Below are positions 47,604 to 56,871 of a stretch of 64,000 nucleotides of DNA, piece by piece. The notes under the pieces were generated by a model. That model saw nothing but the letters and a program-made list of their open reading frames with translations, did not search any database and was not told the origin of the DNA. Source of the stretch: Prosthecodimorpha staleyi. Lineage in GTDB: Bacteria > Pseudomonadota > Alphaproteobacteria > Rhizobiales > Ancalomicrobiaceae. The stretch lies in NCBI RefSeq assembly GCF_018729455.1, contig NZ_JAHHZF010000005.1, positions 402,996 through 466,995 on the forward strand, written 5' to 3'. Made by a program: the position numbers and the translations under genes. Within the stretch, counting starts at the first letter, position 1. Each line of letters begins with the position of its first letter.

Positions 47604-47817
47604 TTCATCCCCTTGTTTTTGCAGGCGTCGAAGCAGTCTCCTGGCCGAGAAGGTCAGGGGCTTTGCACTGCCCGGCGCGACAACGTCAGCCGATCCGCAG
47701 GCAACCGCGCGCGGAGAGGAAGCCCCCGTCGCCGCCTTCGTGCAAAAGGCCGGATCGGGCGCGTCGCCGCCTGTCCGGCCTTCATGATCCACGGGCATTC
47801 GCGATCGACAGCCGTCG

Positions 47818-48351
47818 TCAGCGCGGCGGGGGGTAGCCGACTTCCCGCGCCGCAGCCGGGCCGGTCATGTTGCAGCGCCAGGTTCCGAAGGTCGTAACCC
47901 AACAGGCCCCTTCCGCCTTAGCGACGCGTGCCCGACCGCAGTTCTTCGCAGGATCGCCGCCCGAATAAGCGATCGCCTTGGGATCGCGGCAGATGACCCA
48001 GGTCCAGGCCCCCCGAAGTGAATGGACGGATTTCGAGGTGTCCGAATCCGGCATCGTCATCAATTCCTCGCGGCCCTTGTGAGGACGCGGCGCCCCGATC
48101 TGGACCGCAAAATCCTCCAGCAACCAGAGTTCGTCAGACGCCGTCGCCTCTTCGCGCTCGCACCGGACGAGGGCCATGACCGCGCCGGACTCGAGCGCGG
48201 TGGAAGCGCCGATCGCCGCACATTGCGTGACCGGGTCCCGCGCGCCCCAACGCGAACCGTCGACAGCCATGGTGGGCACCGCGCCAAGACCGAGTATCGC
48301 CACGGCCGCCGTTATCAGAATGCGAGCATGCGAATGCGGGAGACGGATCAT
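47818..48351 (-). CDS. Hypothetical secreted protein
   Basis: 177 residues from the ATG at 48351. A signal peptide (MIRLPHSHARILITAAVAIL...TMAVDG) precedes a small globular domain with six cysteines (TQCAAI, VRCERE, VICRDP, KNCGRA, GACWVT, WRCNMT), so it is probably disulfide-bonded and periplasmic or secreted. No family recognised. It lies between tRNA-Thr and the effector locus and faces the tRNA. Confidence 0.6.
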   Translation of the reverse strand: MIRLPHSHARILITAAVAILGLGAVPTMAVDGSRWGARDPVTQCAAIGASTALESGAVMALVRCEREEATASDELWLLEDFAVQIGAPRPHKGREELMTMPDSDTSKSVHSLRGAWTWVICRDPKAIAYSGGDPAKNCGRARVAKAEGACWVTTFGTWRCNMTGPAAAREVGYPPPR

Positions 48352-49049
48352 GTGACACACTTTCGAAGAGGAACCTCGGTCGGTTTGCGGCCGTGACGGT
48401 CGTTCCCGGCACTCCGAGACCCGCAGAACGCCGTGACCTTCACGAATTCGGCAGCGATCCACGGTCCGGCAGGGCAGCGCAACCGGCATAGTTGACGACA
48501 GATTGCTTGCGGTCAATTCGCATGACATCAATGTCAAGCCGTTGCGGTTTTGAAAAAATCTCTGGCTTCAGCAGCCCGCTGAGCTCCCGGGTGCCACCTG
48601 CCGGCAGCGTCACCCGGCCTCGAAAGAGCTCCTGCCCGACCTGTGGATGCTCGTCGGCGTCGCGAGCCCACCGCGGCCCGATGTGAATCCGTAGCGGTGC
48701 GGGCAGACCGAGGCTCAGCCATCGCATGCGCCGACGCTCGGCGATCCGACACGCATCGGTCTTCGCCCCCGCAGCGTCCCCAGCCGGACGCGCAGTCAGG
48801 AACCGGCGTTTGCCATGCCCCGGCCCCCGGATCGCGAGCGACGCGCCGGGCGTCGAGAATGGACGTGCTCGAGCGGCCGTCTTGCCGGGACCCGGGAGGA
48901 TCCGGAAACCGCGTCCGCCCCGGGCCCCTGGCGATGGCAGGAAGCGGCCGGCGCGGTCATCTGCTGTTTTCCACGTGTGATGAAACTGACAGAGGCGCCC
49001 GGCGAAGCGGGTTATGCCGGATGTCGAACGACACACGTGGAGAACGCCC
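48352..49049. other. Long intergenic region before the SopB-like module
   Basis: 698 bp without a convincing gene. A 95-codon frame on the minus strand (48440-48727, beginning MRWLSLGLPAPLRIHIG) has protein-like composition but no ribosome site and could be a decayed gene. The promoter of the SopB-like chaperone/effector pair must lie near the 3' end; I do not see a recognised type III regulator box. Confidence 0.45.
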
Positions 49050-49523
49050 ATGTCCATCGAGACCTTCAAGAGCCTCCTCACCGCTTTCGGCGACGGCATC
49101 GGTCTGCCCGGGCTGGAGCCCGACGAGGAGGGCTATGTCGCGCTCGGCTTCGACGACCTGCCGGTGCATCTGCAGTACGAGGCGGACGAGGACGTGGTCG
49201 TCGCCTTCTGCAAGATCGGCACGATCGACGAGGACCGCCGCGAGGGCATCCTGGCCTGGCTGCTGGGTGCCAACCTGTTCTGGCAGGCGACGCGCGGCGC
49301 GACGATCGCGATCGACCCGGTCGAGGACAGCGTGTTCGTGCAGCAGCGCCTGGAGCTGGAGCGCACCGAGGCGGGGCGCTTCGAGGGCTGGCTCGGCACC
49401 TTCGTCGACGTGGCCGAGCACTGGAAGGGCCGCCTTGCCGCCGTCAATGCCGGCGAGCCGATCGATGCGGACTCGACGCCCGGCCCGACGGCCGGCGACG
49501 CCGATATCCAGATCCTGGTCTGA
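49050..49523 (+). CDS. CesT-type type III chaperone for the SopB-like effector
   Basis: A 157-residue acidic protein with the full class I chaperone pattern: FKSLLTAFGDGIGLPGLEPD, EGYVALGFDDLPVHLQYEAD, then ILAWLLGANLFWQATRGATI and a C-terminal FEGWLGTFVDVAEHW helix. SigE/IpgE chaperones accompany SopB/IpgD in the same way. The ATG at 49050 has GTGGAG upstream; the effector start follows 11 bp after the stop. Confidence 0.88.
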   Translation: MSIETFKSLLTAFGDGIGLPGLEPDEEGYVALGFDDLPVHLQYEADEDVVVAFCKIGTIDEDRREGILAWLLGANLFWQATRGATIAIDPVEDSVFVQQRLELERTEAGRFEGWLGTFVDVAEHWKGRLAAVNAGEPIDADSTPGPTAGDADIQILV

Positions 49524-49534
49524 GGGAGGGCGCC

Positions 49535-52285
49535 ATGGCCATCGGCATCGAATCCTTCCGACAGTCCGGCGACCGGCTGGTTCTGGCCCAGAACCACGGG
49601 GGGCAGCCGACCGGCGTGGTCAACGCCAAGCTGCCTTTCAAGGATCGCTTCGTCAATTTCTTCAAGTCCGGCGACGACCGCTACGGCACGCAGCAGCAGC
49701 GCACCGAGAACGCCACGTTCAAGACCGCCTTCCTGCGCGCGCTGGAGAAGTCCGAGGGGCCGGAGGTGGCGCGGCGCGCCGTGCAGATGGCCGGCGCCGA
49801 GCGCTTCATGATGAGCGCCAAGCCGATGAGCGAGCGCAAGGTCAAGGAGATCCTCGACGCCGCGCAGCACATCCGCAAGAACGCCGTCGTCTACAATCAG
49901 AACATCACCAAGGACTACCTGCGCGCGACCGGCACGCCGTCGCTGCAGCACGCCTTCCAGCAGGTGGTCAACGGCGCGCTGCCCAACGCGGTGATGCGCG
50001 ATCCCGACCTGATCAAGGCGGTGAAGAAGGAAATCCAGTTCAGCGACAACTATCCGCGCCATCGGATGGGCGTCGACGAGATCGACGCGGCCGCGCGCCG
50101 CGGCATCCAGAAATATCTGGAACGGCGCCAGGGCAATTTCGCGGAAGCCCATCCCGGCCTCAACGCGATGCTCAATGCCCATCCGGGCATCTGCACCAAG
50201 GACAACGCCTATGGCTGCGACGACCTGATCGGCAAGCTCGATCCGGGCCAGAACCACGCGCTCGGCCTCGAACCGCAGGCGTTCCGGGACGAATCGACCC
50301 GCGCCCTGCAACTGATCCGCGATAATGCCGCGATCCTCGGCCGCAACAGCTTCACGCCGGAAGGCTGGACCGCGCAGGAGAACGAGATCGGCGACGCGCT
50401 GATGAACCTGCAACTGGTCAAGGCCGGGCTCGGCAATCTCGCCGGCAACGACGTGCCGGCCTCGCAGGTCGGCCTCGACCTGGTCCAGCACCTGATCACC
50501 GAAGTCGATCACCAGATCGATCAGCTGCACGCCAAGTTCGGCTACATCCAGGACATGCGCGACGCCGATCCGCTCAGCAACAAGATGGTCGCCTATTCGA
50601 ACATGCTCTGGGCTCATGCGGTCGGCTTTATCATCGACGACGCCATCGCCCAGTTGCAGCAGCAACCCAATACTGCGAACGCGATCCAGGTGTTGCAGCA
50701 GTCCAAGACCAACTACACCCACGCCCGCACGCTGGACTACACCAACGCGCCTCCGGGCCGCACGATCATGCCCGGCCAGGTCGACAAGTCGCAGCATCCC
50801 GCCACGCTCGGCAAGTCCAACGCCACGGCGTCGGTGCGCAACGCGCTGAATCAGGCCGGCTTCTCGGATGCCCAGATCGAGGAGATGACCAGCAGCAAGG
50901 CGCTCGGCAAGGCTCGCCAGCGCGCCCTCAACCAGAACCCGGACTGGGCGCCGGTGCAGCGCAAGATGATCGTCAGCCGCGACGGCGTCACCCGCACCTA
51001 CCAGTCGCATATCAAGCCGGGTGCCTCGATCAACGGCCGCTTCGCCCGCCGCTATGCGCAGAACGGACCGCTGGAGCATAACGGACCGAACCATTCCCCG
51101 ACTTCGGGCATCAGCTCGGCGACCAAGGGCGATCTCTACCACGCCCGCAACCTGAAGGTCAGCGAACTCTACCGCGACGACGGCCACGGCAATCTTACGC
51201 CGAAGACCAAGGTGATCGGCCATGGCGTGCTCGACATGTGGGAGATCCAGGACCCGCAGGAGCGGCAGCGGGCCAACGAGCGCGGCGCCACCGAGGTGCT
51301 GGAGGCGGCGGTCACGACCAACGACCGCATCATGCAGACGGCCCTGACGCGAAAGGACAACCAAGACCCCACGCCCGTCAAGGTCACGCATGTCAGCGTC
51401 AACCTGATCACGCCGGCCAGCATCCGCGAGATTCCGCTGCTGCGCGGCAAGCTGCCCGACTATCAGGAGAACACCTATACGCAAGCGCAGTTCCAGTCCT
51501 TCGACACGGCCAGCCATCAGGGCCAGCCGATGACCATGAAGGTCGACGATGAGCGCGTGCAGGGCAACGTCCAGCAGGACCAGGACATCAACGTCCAGGT
51601 CGACGTGATCAGCTTCTCCTTCGGCATCAACCCGCTCGCCACCGGCACTTTCGGCAGCGTGCTCGGCGGCTGGGGCAACGTCTACGAACACAACCGCGGC
51701 ATGATGGTGAAGTTCGTCGGCGATCTCGGCGAGGGCGAATTCGGTTCCGCCGGCACCCGCCCGGGCGGCTTCATCGGCACGGTCTTCGACCGGCTCGATC
51801 CCAATGTGCCGGCCGAAAAGGACCTGATGGACAAGATCGCCGACCAGACCAACACGGTCCGGCAGATGTTCACCCACGAGACCTTCAAGAAGGGCAACGG
51901 CGACCCGGCCAAGATGGGCCGCCACATCCTGGCGCTGCAGTCGCTGGCCGAAGAGGCGCTGGCGCTGAAGAACGTCACCGACGAGGCCGCGACCATGTCG
52001 AAGGGCTGCAAGTCGGACAAGGACCGCGGCGGCGTCACCGACGTGGAACTGAAGCACCTCCTGATCACCGACGACATGGGTGGCCGGATCACGCCGGACA
52101 CCACCCTGGAGCGGCAGGACCAGGAGAACTACTACGTCGTGGCGTCGAGCTCCGGCCAGTTGGAGAACCAGCGTCTGAACACCGGCCTGGCCGGTTCGAA
52201 GGAAGCCGGCAAGCTGGCGGACCGCATCCCGTCCAAGACCGTACGCACCTTCCTGTCGGGCCTCGGCACCTTCGCGTCCGAATAG
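49535..52285 (+). CDS. SopB/IpgD-family inositol phosphate phosphatase effector
   Basis: A 916-residue predicted type III effector. The catalytic P-loop reads GCKSDKDRGGVTDVELKHL, matching the CKSGKDRTGM...AEIK motif of SopB/IpgD with Cys825 and Arg831 as C-x5-R; the residue after Arg is Gly instead of Thr. The second hallmark, NFGVNELA, appears as ISFSFGINPLA near residue 692, and a VTHVSVNLITP strand precedes it near 617. SopB/IpgD dephosphorylate host phosphoinositides and activate host survival signalling. Here about 350 extra residues precede the region comparable in length to the 538-561-residue relatives. No Sec signal. Paired with a chaperone gene 11 bp upstream; GGGAGGG ribosome site. 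Confidence 0.85.
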   Translation: MAIGIESFRQSGDRLVLAQNHGGQPTGVVNAKLPFKDRFVNFFKSGDDRYGTQQQRTENATFKTAFLRALEKSEGPEVARRAVQMAGAERFMMSAKPMSERKVKEILDAAQHIRKNAVVYNQNITKDYLRATGTPSLQHAFQQVVNGALPNAVMRDPDLIKAVKKEIQFSDNYPRHRMGVDEIDAAARRGIQKYLERRQGNFAEAHPGLNAMLNAHPGICTKDNAYGCDDLIGKLDPGQNHALGLEPQAFRDESTRALQLIRDNAAILGRNSFTPEGWTAQENEIGDALMNLQLVKAGLGNLAGNDVPASQVGLDLVQHLITEVDHQIDQLHAKFGYIQDMRDADPLSNKMVAYSNMLWAHAVGFIIDDAIAQLQQQPNTANAIQVLQQSKTNYTHARTLDYTNAPPGRTIMPGQVDKSQHPATLGKSNATASVRNALNQAGFSDAQIEEMTSSKALGKARQRALNQNPDWAPVQRKMIVSRDGVTRTYQSHIKPGASINGRFARRYAQNGPLEHNGPNHSPTSGISSATKGDLYHARNLKVSELYRDDGHGNLTPKTKVIGHGVLDMWEIQDPQERQRANERGATEVLEAAVTTNDRIMQTALTRKDNQDPTPVKVTHVSVNLITPASIREIPLLRGKLPDYQENTYTQAQFQSFDTASHQGQPMTMKVDDERVQGNVQQDQDINVQVDVISFSFGINPLATGTFGSVLGGWGNVYEHNRGMMVKFVGDLGEGEFGSAGTRPGGFIGTVFDRLDPNVPAEKDLMDKIADQTNTVRQMFTHETFKKGNGDPAKMGRHILALQSLAEEALALKNVTDEAATMSKGCKSDKDRGGVTDVELKHLLITDDMGGRITPDTTLERQDQENYYVVASSSGQLENQRLNTGLAGSKEAGKLADRIPSKTVRTFLSGLGTFASE

Positions 52286-52308
52286 GGCCGGCGCGGACGA
52301 CACGAAGC

Positions 52309-52336
52309 GACGGCCGCCCGGTCCCGGGCGGCCGTC
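52309..52336. terminator. Stem-loop terminator after the SopB-like gene
   Basis: 13-bp perfect stem, GACGGCCGCCCGG and CCGGGCGGCCGTC, around a 2-nt centre, followed by CGTTGCC. Lies between convergent genes and can serve both. Confidence 0.65.
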
Positions 52337-52354
52337 CGTTGCCTGATCGGCCGG

Positions 52355-53458
52355 TCAGTCCGCCGGCGGCGGCTTCGGGTTTCCTGTCGCAGTCGCCAGC
52401 GCGGCTGCGCCGCCGGGCTTGCGGCGGCGCAGCGGCGGTCGTTTGATGGCCGACGGCGGGCGGATCAGGGCACCGTCGCGCAGGCCATGCCTGAGGGAGT
52501 CCTTCGGAAGGCGGCGCAACTGGCCGGAGCCGTCGCGTCGGAGCAGGGCCGCGACCCGACGGCGGAGCGAAGGGATCAGGCGGGCGAGCACAAGCCCCGC
52601 CGCCAGCCGCACTATGCGCAGGCGCGCCCGCAGCGCGACGCCCGGCGGCAGCGGCACTGCGACCTCGTTGCGGTCGTGACCGCTGAAATAGAGGTCGGCA
52701 TTCCGGTCCTTGCGCGGATCGCCGTCGGGGAAGTCGCCACGACCGCGGCGCTTCTTCTCCTCGAATTCGTGACGGGACTTGACCACATAGTGGTTCACCC
52801 GCCCGCCGCCATAGCGGATGTCGACCGGCCGGCCCTGGACGCCCTCCAGCACCATCGGCGTGCCGTCGGCATGGACCGACAGGCCATGGGAGAGAAACGG
52901 GGCGTGGACGTGGACGGCATGGAAGGCGAGCCGCCGGGTGGCGGACTTGCCGAGCCGGTTCATCGGATGCTCCGGCGGCGCGGCCCTCTGGAAGCGTTCC
53001 ATGACCAGGCCGAAGCCCGGCTTGACCCGCCCCGACGAGCCGAACGTCCGCCAGTTGAAGAAGACCTGGGCGACGGTATCCGGAAAGGTGGCGAGAAAGT
53101 CGCCGATCGACCTGTGCTCGTCGAGCAGCAGGAACTCGTCGAGATCGAGAAACACGATCCAGTCGGAACGCGACTGCAGCACCGCATCGGTGAAGGCCCA
53201 GAGCTGCGGCCCGAATTCGGGGCGGTCCGGCTGGTGGCGGTACTTTACCAGCCCAAGCGCATCAAGTGCGGCGAGCGTTCGGGCGCTACCGTCCGTGCTG
53301 CCGTTGTCGTAGATGACGATCTCGGTGAAGCCGAGCCCCTCGTGATGGGCGATCCATTCGAGAAGGTAGCGCCCTTCGTTCTTGGCGCAGGTGGCCAGCG
53401 TAACGGTAACGCCCTCCGGTGTCCGCTGCGGACCGGGGTGGTTCTGCGATCGTGCCAT
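52355..53458 (-). CDS. Family 2-type glycosyltransferase
   Basis: A 367-residue GT-A-fold transferase: VTLATCAKNEGRYLLEWIAH, VIYDNGSTDGSARTLAAL and WIVFLDLDEFLLLDEH with the metal-binding DxD. This matches the Glyco_tranf_2_4 subgroup, which often acts on capsule or lipopolysaccharide. The C-terminal 90 residues are basic and low complexity. The ATG at 53458 is used; an in-frame ATG at 53527 is possible. It sits between two effector genes, and any link to them is unclear. Confidence 0.82.
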   Translation of the reverse strand: MARSQNHPGPQRTPEGVTVTLATCAKNEGRYLLEWIAHHEGLGFTEIVIYDNGSTDGSARTLAALDALGLVKYRHQPDRPEFGPQLWAFTDAVLQSRSDWIVFLDLDEFLLLDEHRSIGDFLATFPDTVAQVFFNWRTFGSSGRVKPGFGLVMERFQRAAPPEHPMNRLGKSATRRLAFHAVHVHAPFLSHGLSVHADGTPMVLEGVQGRPVDIRYGGGRVNHYVVKSRHEFEEKKRRGRGDFPDGDPRKDRNADLYFSGHDRNEVAVPLPPGVALRARLRIVRLAAGLVLARLIPSLRRRVAALLRRDGSGQLRRLPKDSLRHGLRDGALIRPPSAIKRPPLRRRKPGGAAALATATGNPKPPPAD

Positions 53459-53627
53459 AGTCCCCAGTGCGGTGCGGGTCCAGATAAGCGCCGGACCATG
53501 CCGCCTTCCGGCGATCCGGGCAACCATCCATCACGACAAACCACCTGGAATTGCAGGCGGGCCGGCCGGTCCGCCGCAAGCCGACGCAGGACCGGGTCTC
53601 GGGCGCCCGGGGCCGTGTCGGGCGCGG

Positions 53628-55610
53628 TCAGCCCGGGACCCGGTCCTGCCGCTTCAACGCCGTCATGCTGAAATCGCCATGCGCCTGGCCGATATCGGCC
53701 TTCGGGATGCGCAGGACCAGCGATCCGTTGTCTTCCACGATCGTGTAGCGCCCGCCCGGCGTTTGGGCGGCGACGAAATTCTCCAGCCGGCGGCGGGCGG
53801 AGCGGCCGACGCCCTCGGCGCGGAATTCCAGGTTGTCGCCCTGTTCCTTGACCTGCCACTCGGTCCGGTTCTTGACCATCGGATATTCGAGTTCGGTATT
53901 GCCGCTCATCCAGCTGTGTTCGGAGCTGATCTTCTCCAGCGCGTCGAGCACGTCGAGCGTGTTGCGCTGCGCAGTCTGGGGCGTCATCGAGTTGGGGACG
54001 CCTGAGAAGTCGAAGTCGTAGACGGCGAGGCGGTCGCCGAACACGTCGAGGATATGCTCGCGCCGGGACAGGTAGGCCTTCTCCATGTCGGCAATCTGGC
54101 CGGAGAAATCGAGCCCCGGATTGTCCTTGCCGAAGGTCGCCGCATATTCGCGGAACACCGCCACGTCCTCGTTGGTCTTCGAAAGCCGGGCCAGTTCCTT
54201 GACGCCTTCCATGCGCTCGGAGAACGGGCTCTGGTCGAAGATCGAGAAGTTCTTGTAGCACTTGCCGTCGAACATGCTCGGCTGCTCGAACGACATGTCC
54301 GAGCGGATGTCCTTGCGCGCCATCAGGTTCTGCCCGCCGGTCTCGAGCGAGTGCCCCGGATCGATGGCGGCGAACTCGTTGCCGACGCGGCCCTTGTTGC
54401 CGCCCTTGGAGCCGATCGCGTCGCGGTCGCCGAGCAGCAGCATGAAGATCTTGTTGCGGCCCATCTCGCGGATCGAGGTATCGACCTCGTAGTGGCCGCG
54501 CGCATTCTTCACCGGCTTGCCGTCCTCGCCGAGCTTGACGAGTTGCCCGTTGCGCGGCCCGCCGACGATGGCGCCCTCGAAATCGGAGAATTTCTCGCCA
54601 TTGCGGCCCGACATGTGGGTGCCGTCGAGCAGCAGCTTCGGCACTGCCGGCCCGTTCGGCGGCTGGTAGACGGTCGGCACCAGCTTGAGCTTCTGCGCAA
54701 AGATGCCGAACCGGCTCATCAGGTCGTTGGCGAGGCTTTCGCGCATCGCGTCGCGGTTGATCGCGTCCGGGGTCTGCCGGCGCGCCAATTGGTGGAAGAA
54801 CTTGCCGATGGCCCCGAAGCCGAAGCTCTTGGCGTTCGATTTCGGCAGCGTATAGGTGCGCTCCTCGCCGCGGCCCGAGCCCTGCGCCTCGCGGTAGTCG
54901 AGCTTGACATAGTGCTTGGTGTTGAACTTCTTCTCATTGTCCATGACGTGCTTCTTGAGCGCGGGGAAGACCCTCTCGCTCGTCTTCAGGGCGCCATAGA
55001 CTTCGGCCTTCAGGTCCGGATTGCGGCTGATGAAATGGAACGGGTCGTCCTTGCCGGTGCGGAAGCCGACCGAGGGATCGCGGGCGGCCAAGTACTTGGC
55101 CGCCTCCGAGCGCACCGCATGCGATCCGCTCCAGGGATGCAACCCCTTGTCTATGAACGTGTCTGCGCGCACCGAGAAGGCGTGGCCGGGCGTGCTGAGC
55201 TTGGCGGTGTCCTTCGGGGTCCAGTCCTTCAGCGCCACGAAGCCCGGCTCAACGCCGCGATTCTTGTCGGCGATCACCCGGTACGGGCCGACCACCGTGC
55301 CGGTGTCGCGGCTCGGATCGAACCGCTTGCCGAACGGCGTCATCTGCAGCTTCTCGCGGAAGAATTTCAGTCCGTAGCTCGGCTTGGTCGATTTCTTGAC
55401 CGTGCCCTCGGCGACCTTGTCCTTCGCCACGCCGCGGGTCTTGTCCTGGCGGGAGAGCGAGAGATGGCGGGTCCGGCTCGGCTCGGACTTGCGGGCCGAA
55501 AAGCCGTCCATCGTCCCCGTCGGATCGCTGACGCTTCGGGAGCGGTTGTCACCACGGTCGATCCCGATCGGGACCGACCCGGAAACCTTCAACGAAACGC
55601 CCTCAGCCAT
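53628..55610 (-). CDS. Predicted type III effector with phosphoinositide-kinase-like motifs
   Basis: A 660-residue protein, start ATG 55610 with AGGGGA, 38 bp downstream of a CesT-type chaperone gene and without a Sec signal, so a predicted effector. Residues 394-420 read GDRDAIGSKGGNKG...FAAIDPGH, which parallels the catalytic loop (GDRHxxN) and metal-binding IDFGH loop of phosphoinositide 3/4-kinases: D395, D397, N405 and D417 would be the key residues. The first 90 residues are basic and Ser-rich. I cannot place the ATP-binding lysine with confidence (K128 in GFVALKDW is one option). A kinase of lipid or protein is the best guess; the family is otherwise unknown to me. Confidence 0.6.
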   Translation of the reverse strand: MAEGVSLKVSGSVPIGIDRGDNRSRSVSDPTGTMDGFSARKSEPSRTRHLSLSRQDKTRGVAKDKVAEGTVKKSTKPSYGLKFFREKLQMTPFGKRFDPSRDTGTVVGPYRVIADKNRGVEPGFVALKDWTPKDTAKLSTPGHAFSVRADTFIDKGLHPWSGSHAVRSEAAKYLAARDPSVGFRTGKDDPFHFISRNPDLKAEVYGALKTSERVFPALKKHVMDNEKKFNTKHYVKLDYREAQGSGRGEERTYTLPKSNAKSFGFGAIGKFFHQLARRQTPDAINRDAMRESLANDLMSRFGIFAQKLKLVPTVYQPPNGPAVPKLLLDGTHMSGRNGEKFSDFEGAIVGGPRNGQLVKLGEDGKPVKNARGHYEVDTSIREMGRNKIFMLLLGDRDAIGSKGGNKGRVGNEFAAIDPGHSLETGGQNLMARKDIRSDMSFEQPSMFDGKCYKNFSIFDQSPFSERMEGVKELARLSKTNEDVAVFREYAATFGKDNPGLDFSGQIADMEKAYLSRREHILDVFGDRLAVYDFDFSGVPNSMTPQTAQRNTLDVLDALEKISSEHSWMSGNTELEYPMVKNRTEWQVKEQGDNLEFRAEGVGRSARRRLENFVAAQTPGGRYTIVEDNGSLVLRIPKADIGQAHGDFSMTALKRQDRVPG

Positions 55611-55648
55611 ACCGAAGTCCCCTGCCCGTCCGAACATCCGTTTCCGGA

Positions 55649-56119
55649 TCACAGCCTCAGTATGACGTCTCCGCTTGGTTCCTCTGTCACGGTCGTGACA
55701 TCGTTTGCGGCAAACGGCGTCTGTCCGGCGACACGGCCGGTCCAGTCGCGCGCTACCGTGACGAAGTCGGACAGCCGGTCCCGCAGGGCGGCCGGATGCT
55801 GGCCGGCAAGCGGCACGGTTTCGATCAGCACGGCCATGCGCGTCTCGCGGTCGAGCCCGAGCGTAGCACCGCCCGTGCCGCGCCAGAAGAAGTTGGCGTC
55901 GAGCATCGCCTCGGCGAGATCGGCCGGAATCGGATCGGCCGGGGCTCCGAGCGGCGCGGCGAGCAGCAGGGCGTCTTCCGCGTCCAGATAGGAGATGTCG
56001 ACCTGAAGCGTGTCGTCGATGGTCAGCGCACAGTCCCCCTCCGCATCGAATGCCAGATCGGGCAGCCCGAGCAGGGCGCCCACATCCCCGATCAACAATT
56101 GAGCCTTGGCCATGTCCAT
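55649..56119 (-). CDS. CesT-type type III chaperone for the kinase-like effector
   Basis: 156 residues: AQLLIGDVGALLGLPDLAFD, GDCALTIDDTLQVDISYLD, AEAMLDANFFWRGTGGATLG, and a C-terminal LSDFVTVARDWTGRV helix, a textbook class I chaperone layout. The ATG at 56119 follows GGAGGGGGAC. Its stop lies 38 bp before the effector ATG, so the pair is an operon. Confidence 0.88.
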   Translation of the reverse strand: MDMAKAQLLIGDVGALLGLPDLAFDAEGDCALTIDDTLQVDISYLDAEDALLLAAPLGAPADPIPADLAEAMLDANFFWRGTGGATLGLDRETRMAVLIETVPLAGQHPAALRDRLSDFVTVARDWTGRVAGQTPFAANDVTTVTEEPSGDVILRL

Positions 56120-56345
56120 CGATGCGTCCCCCTCCGGCACCACGATCCGCCGTCCAACCTAGCGATCGAACCCGTCGGGTGCCACCCCGGCACCCTTCGG
56201 CGCGCCATCCTGGTGACCGATCGTTGCGAATGGGATACCGCTGGGGGCGATCATGCTAGTCTGATCCGGCGGCGGTTCGTTCGGCGCACTCCCGAAGCCG
56301 CCCGCCCGACAGGCGGCATGGAATGGCGGAACGGATGGGAACCCC

Positions 56346-56828
56346 ATGACGGCAGAGCCCGAAATCCTGGCCCGGCTCGCGGGCGGCCTCGGTCTCGAAC
56401 TCGGCTTCGACGATGACGGCGCGATCACGGCGCAGGTCGCCGACGGCCTCGACGTGACCCTCGACGTGAGCCGGGACGGATCCGAAGCACTGATGGTCTG
56501 CGACCTCGGAACGCTCGATCGCGGCGACACGGCCCGGAACGCGATGCTCGACCTGCTCGACGCCAACCCGCGTCTCGCCGCGCTCGGCACCGGCACCTAT
56601 GCCCGCGACGCAGCCTCCGGTGGCGTCGCGCTGGTCGGCCGACGGCCCCTCGTCGGGCTCGATCCCGATCGATTCGAGGCCTGGTTCGGCGATTTCGTCG
56701 ACGCCGCGCTCGCCGGACGGACCGTCGTCGGACTGCCGCCGATGGAATCCGAGGCCGCGGAATACGCGGAGGAGCGCGACGACTTCCGCGGCATCCTCTC
56801 GGCCGAAGCCCTGCTCGGCCTGTCTTGA
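56346..56828 (+). CDS. Orphan CesT-type type III chaperone
   Basis: 160 residues with ILARLAGGLGLELGFDDDGA, LDVTLDVSRDGSEALMVCDLG and FEAWFGDFVDAALAGRTVVG, again the class I chaperone pattern, more diverged than the other three. The usual ANLFW-type core is replaced by ANPRLAALGTGTYARD. It is divergent from the kinase-effector pair, and no effector gene follows it; the next gene is the short basic protein before murA. Either its effector was lost or it serves one elsewhere. Confidence 0.75.
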   Translation: MTAEPEILARLAGGLGLELGFDDDGAITAQVADGLDVTLDVSRDGSEALMVCDLGTLDRGDTARNAMLDLLDANPRLAALGTGTYARDAASGGVALVGRRPLVGLDPDRFEAWFGDFVDAALAGRTVVGLPPMESEAAEYAEERDDFRGILSAEALLGLS

Positions 56829-56871
56829 GGCGCCGGGCGGGGCCGAATCACCGGAGCGGGGACAGCCGTCG

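Noticed and set aside
48440..49099. 219-codon minus-strand frame before the SopB-like module
   Set aside because: Only the last 95 codons look protein-like and there is no ribosome site; kept as a remark, not called.
49133..52303. 1056-codon minus-strand frame
   Set aside because: Antisense to the SopB-like gene, which carries the diagnostic motifs.
54054..55991. 645-codon plus-strand frame over the kinase-like effector
   Set aside because: Antisense shadow; the minus-strand protein has a chaperone gene, a ribosome site and kinase-like motifs.
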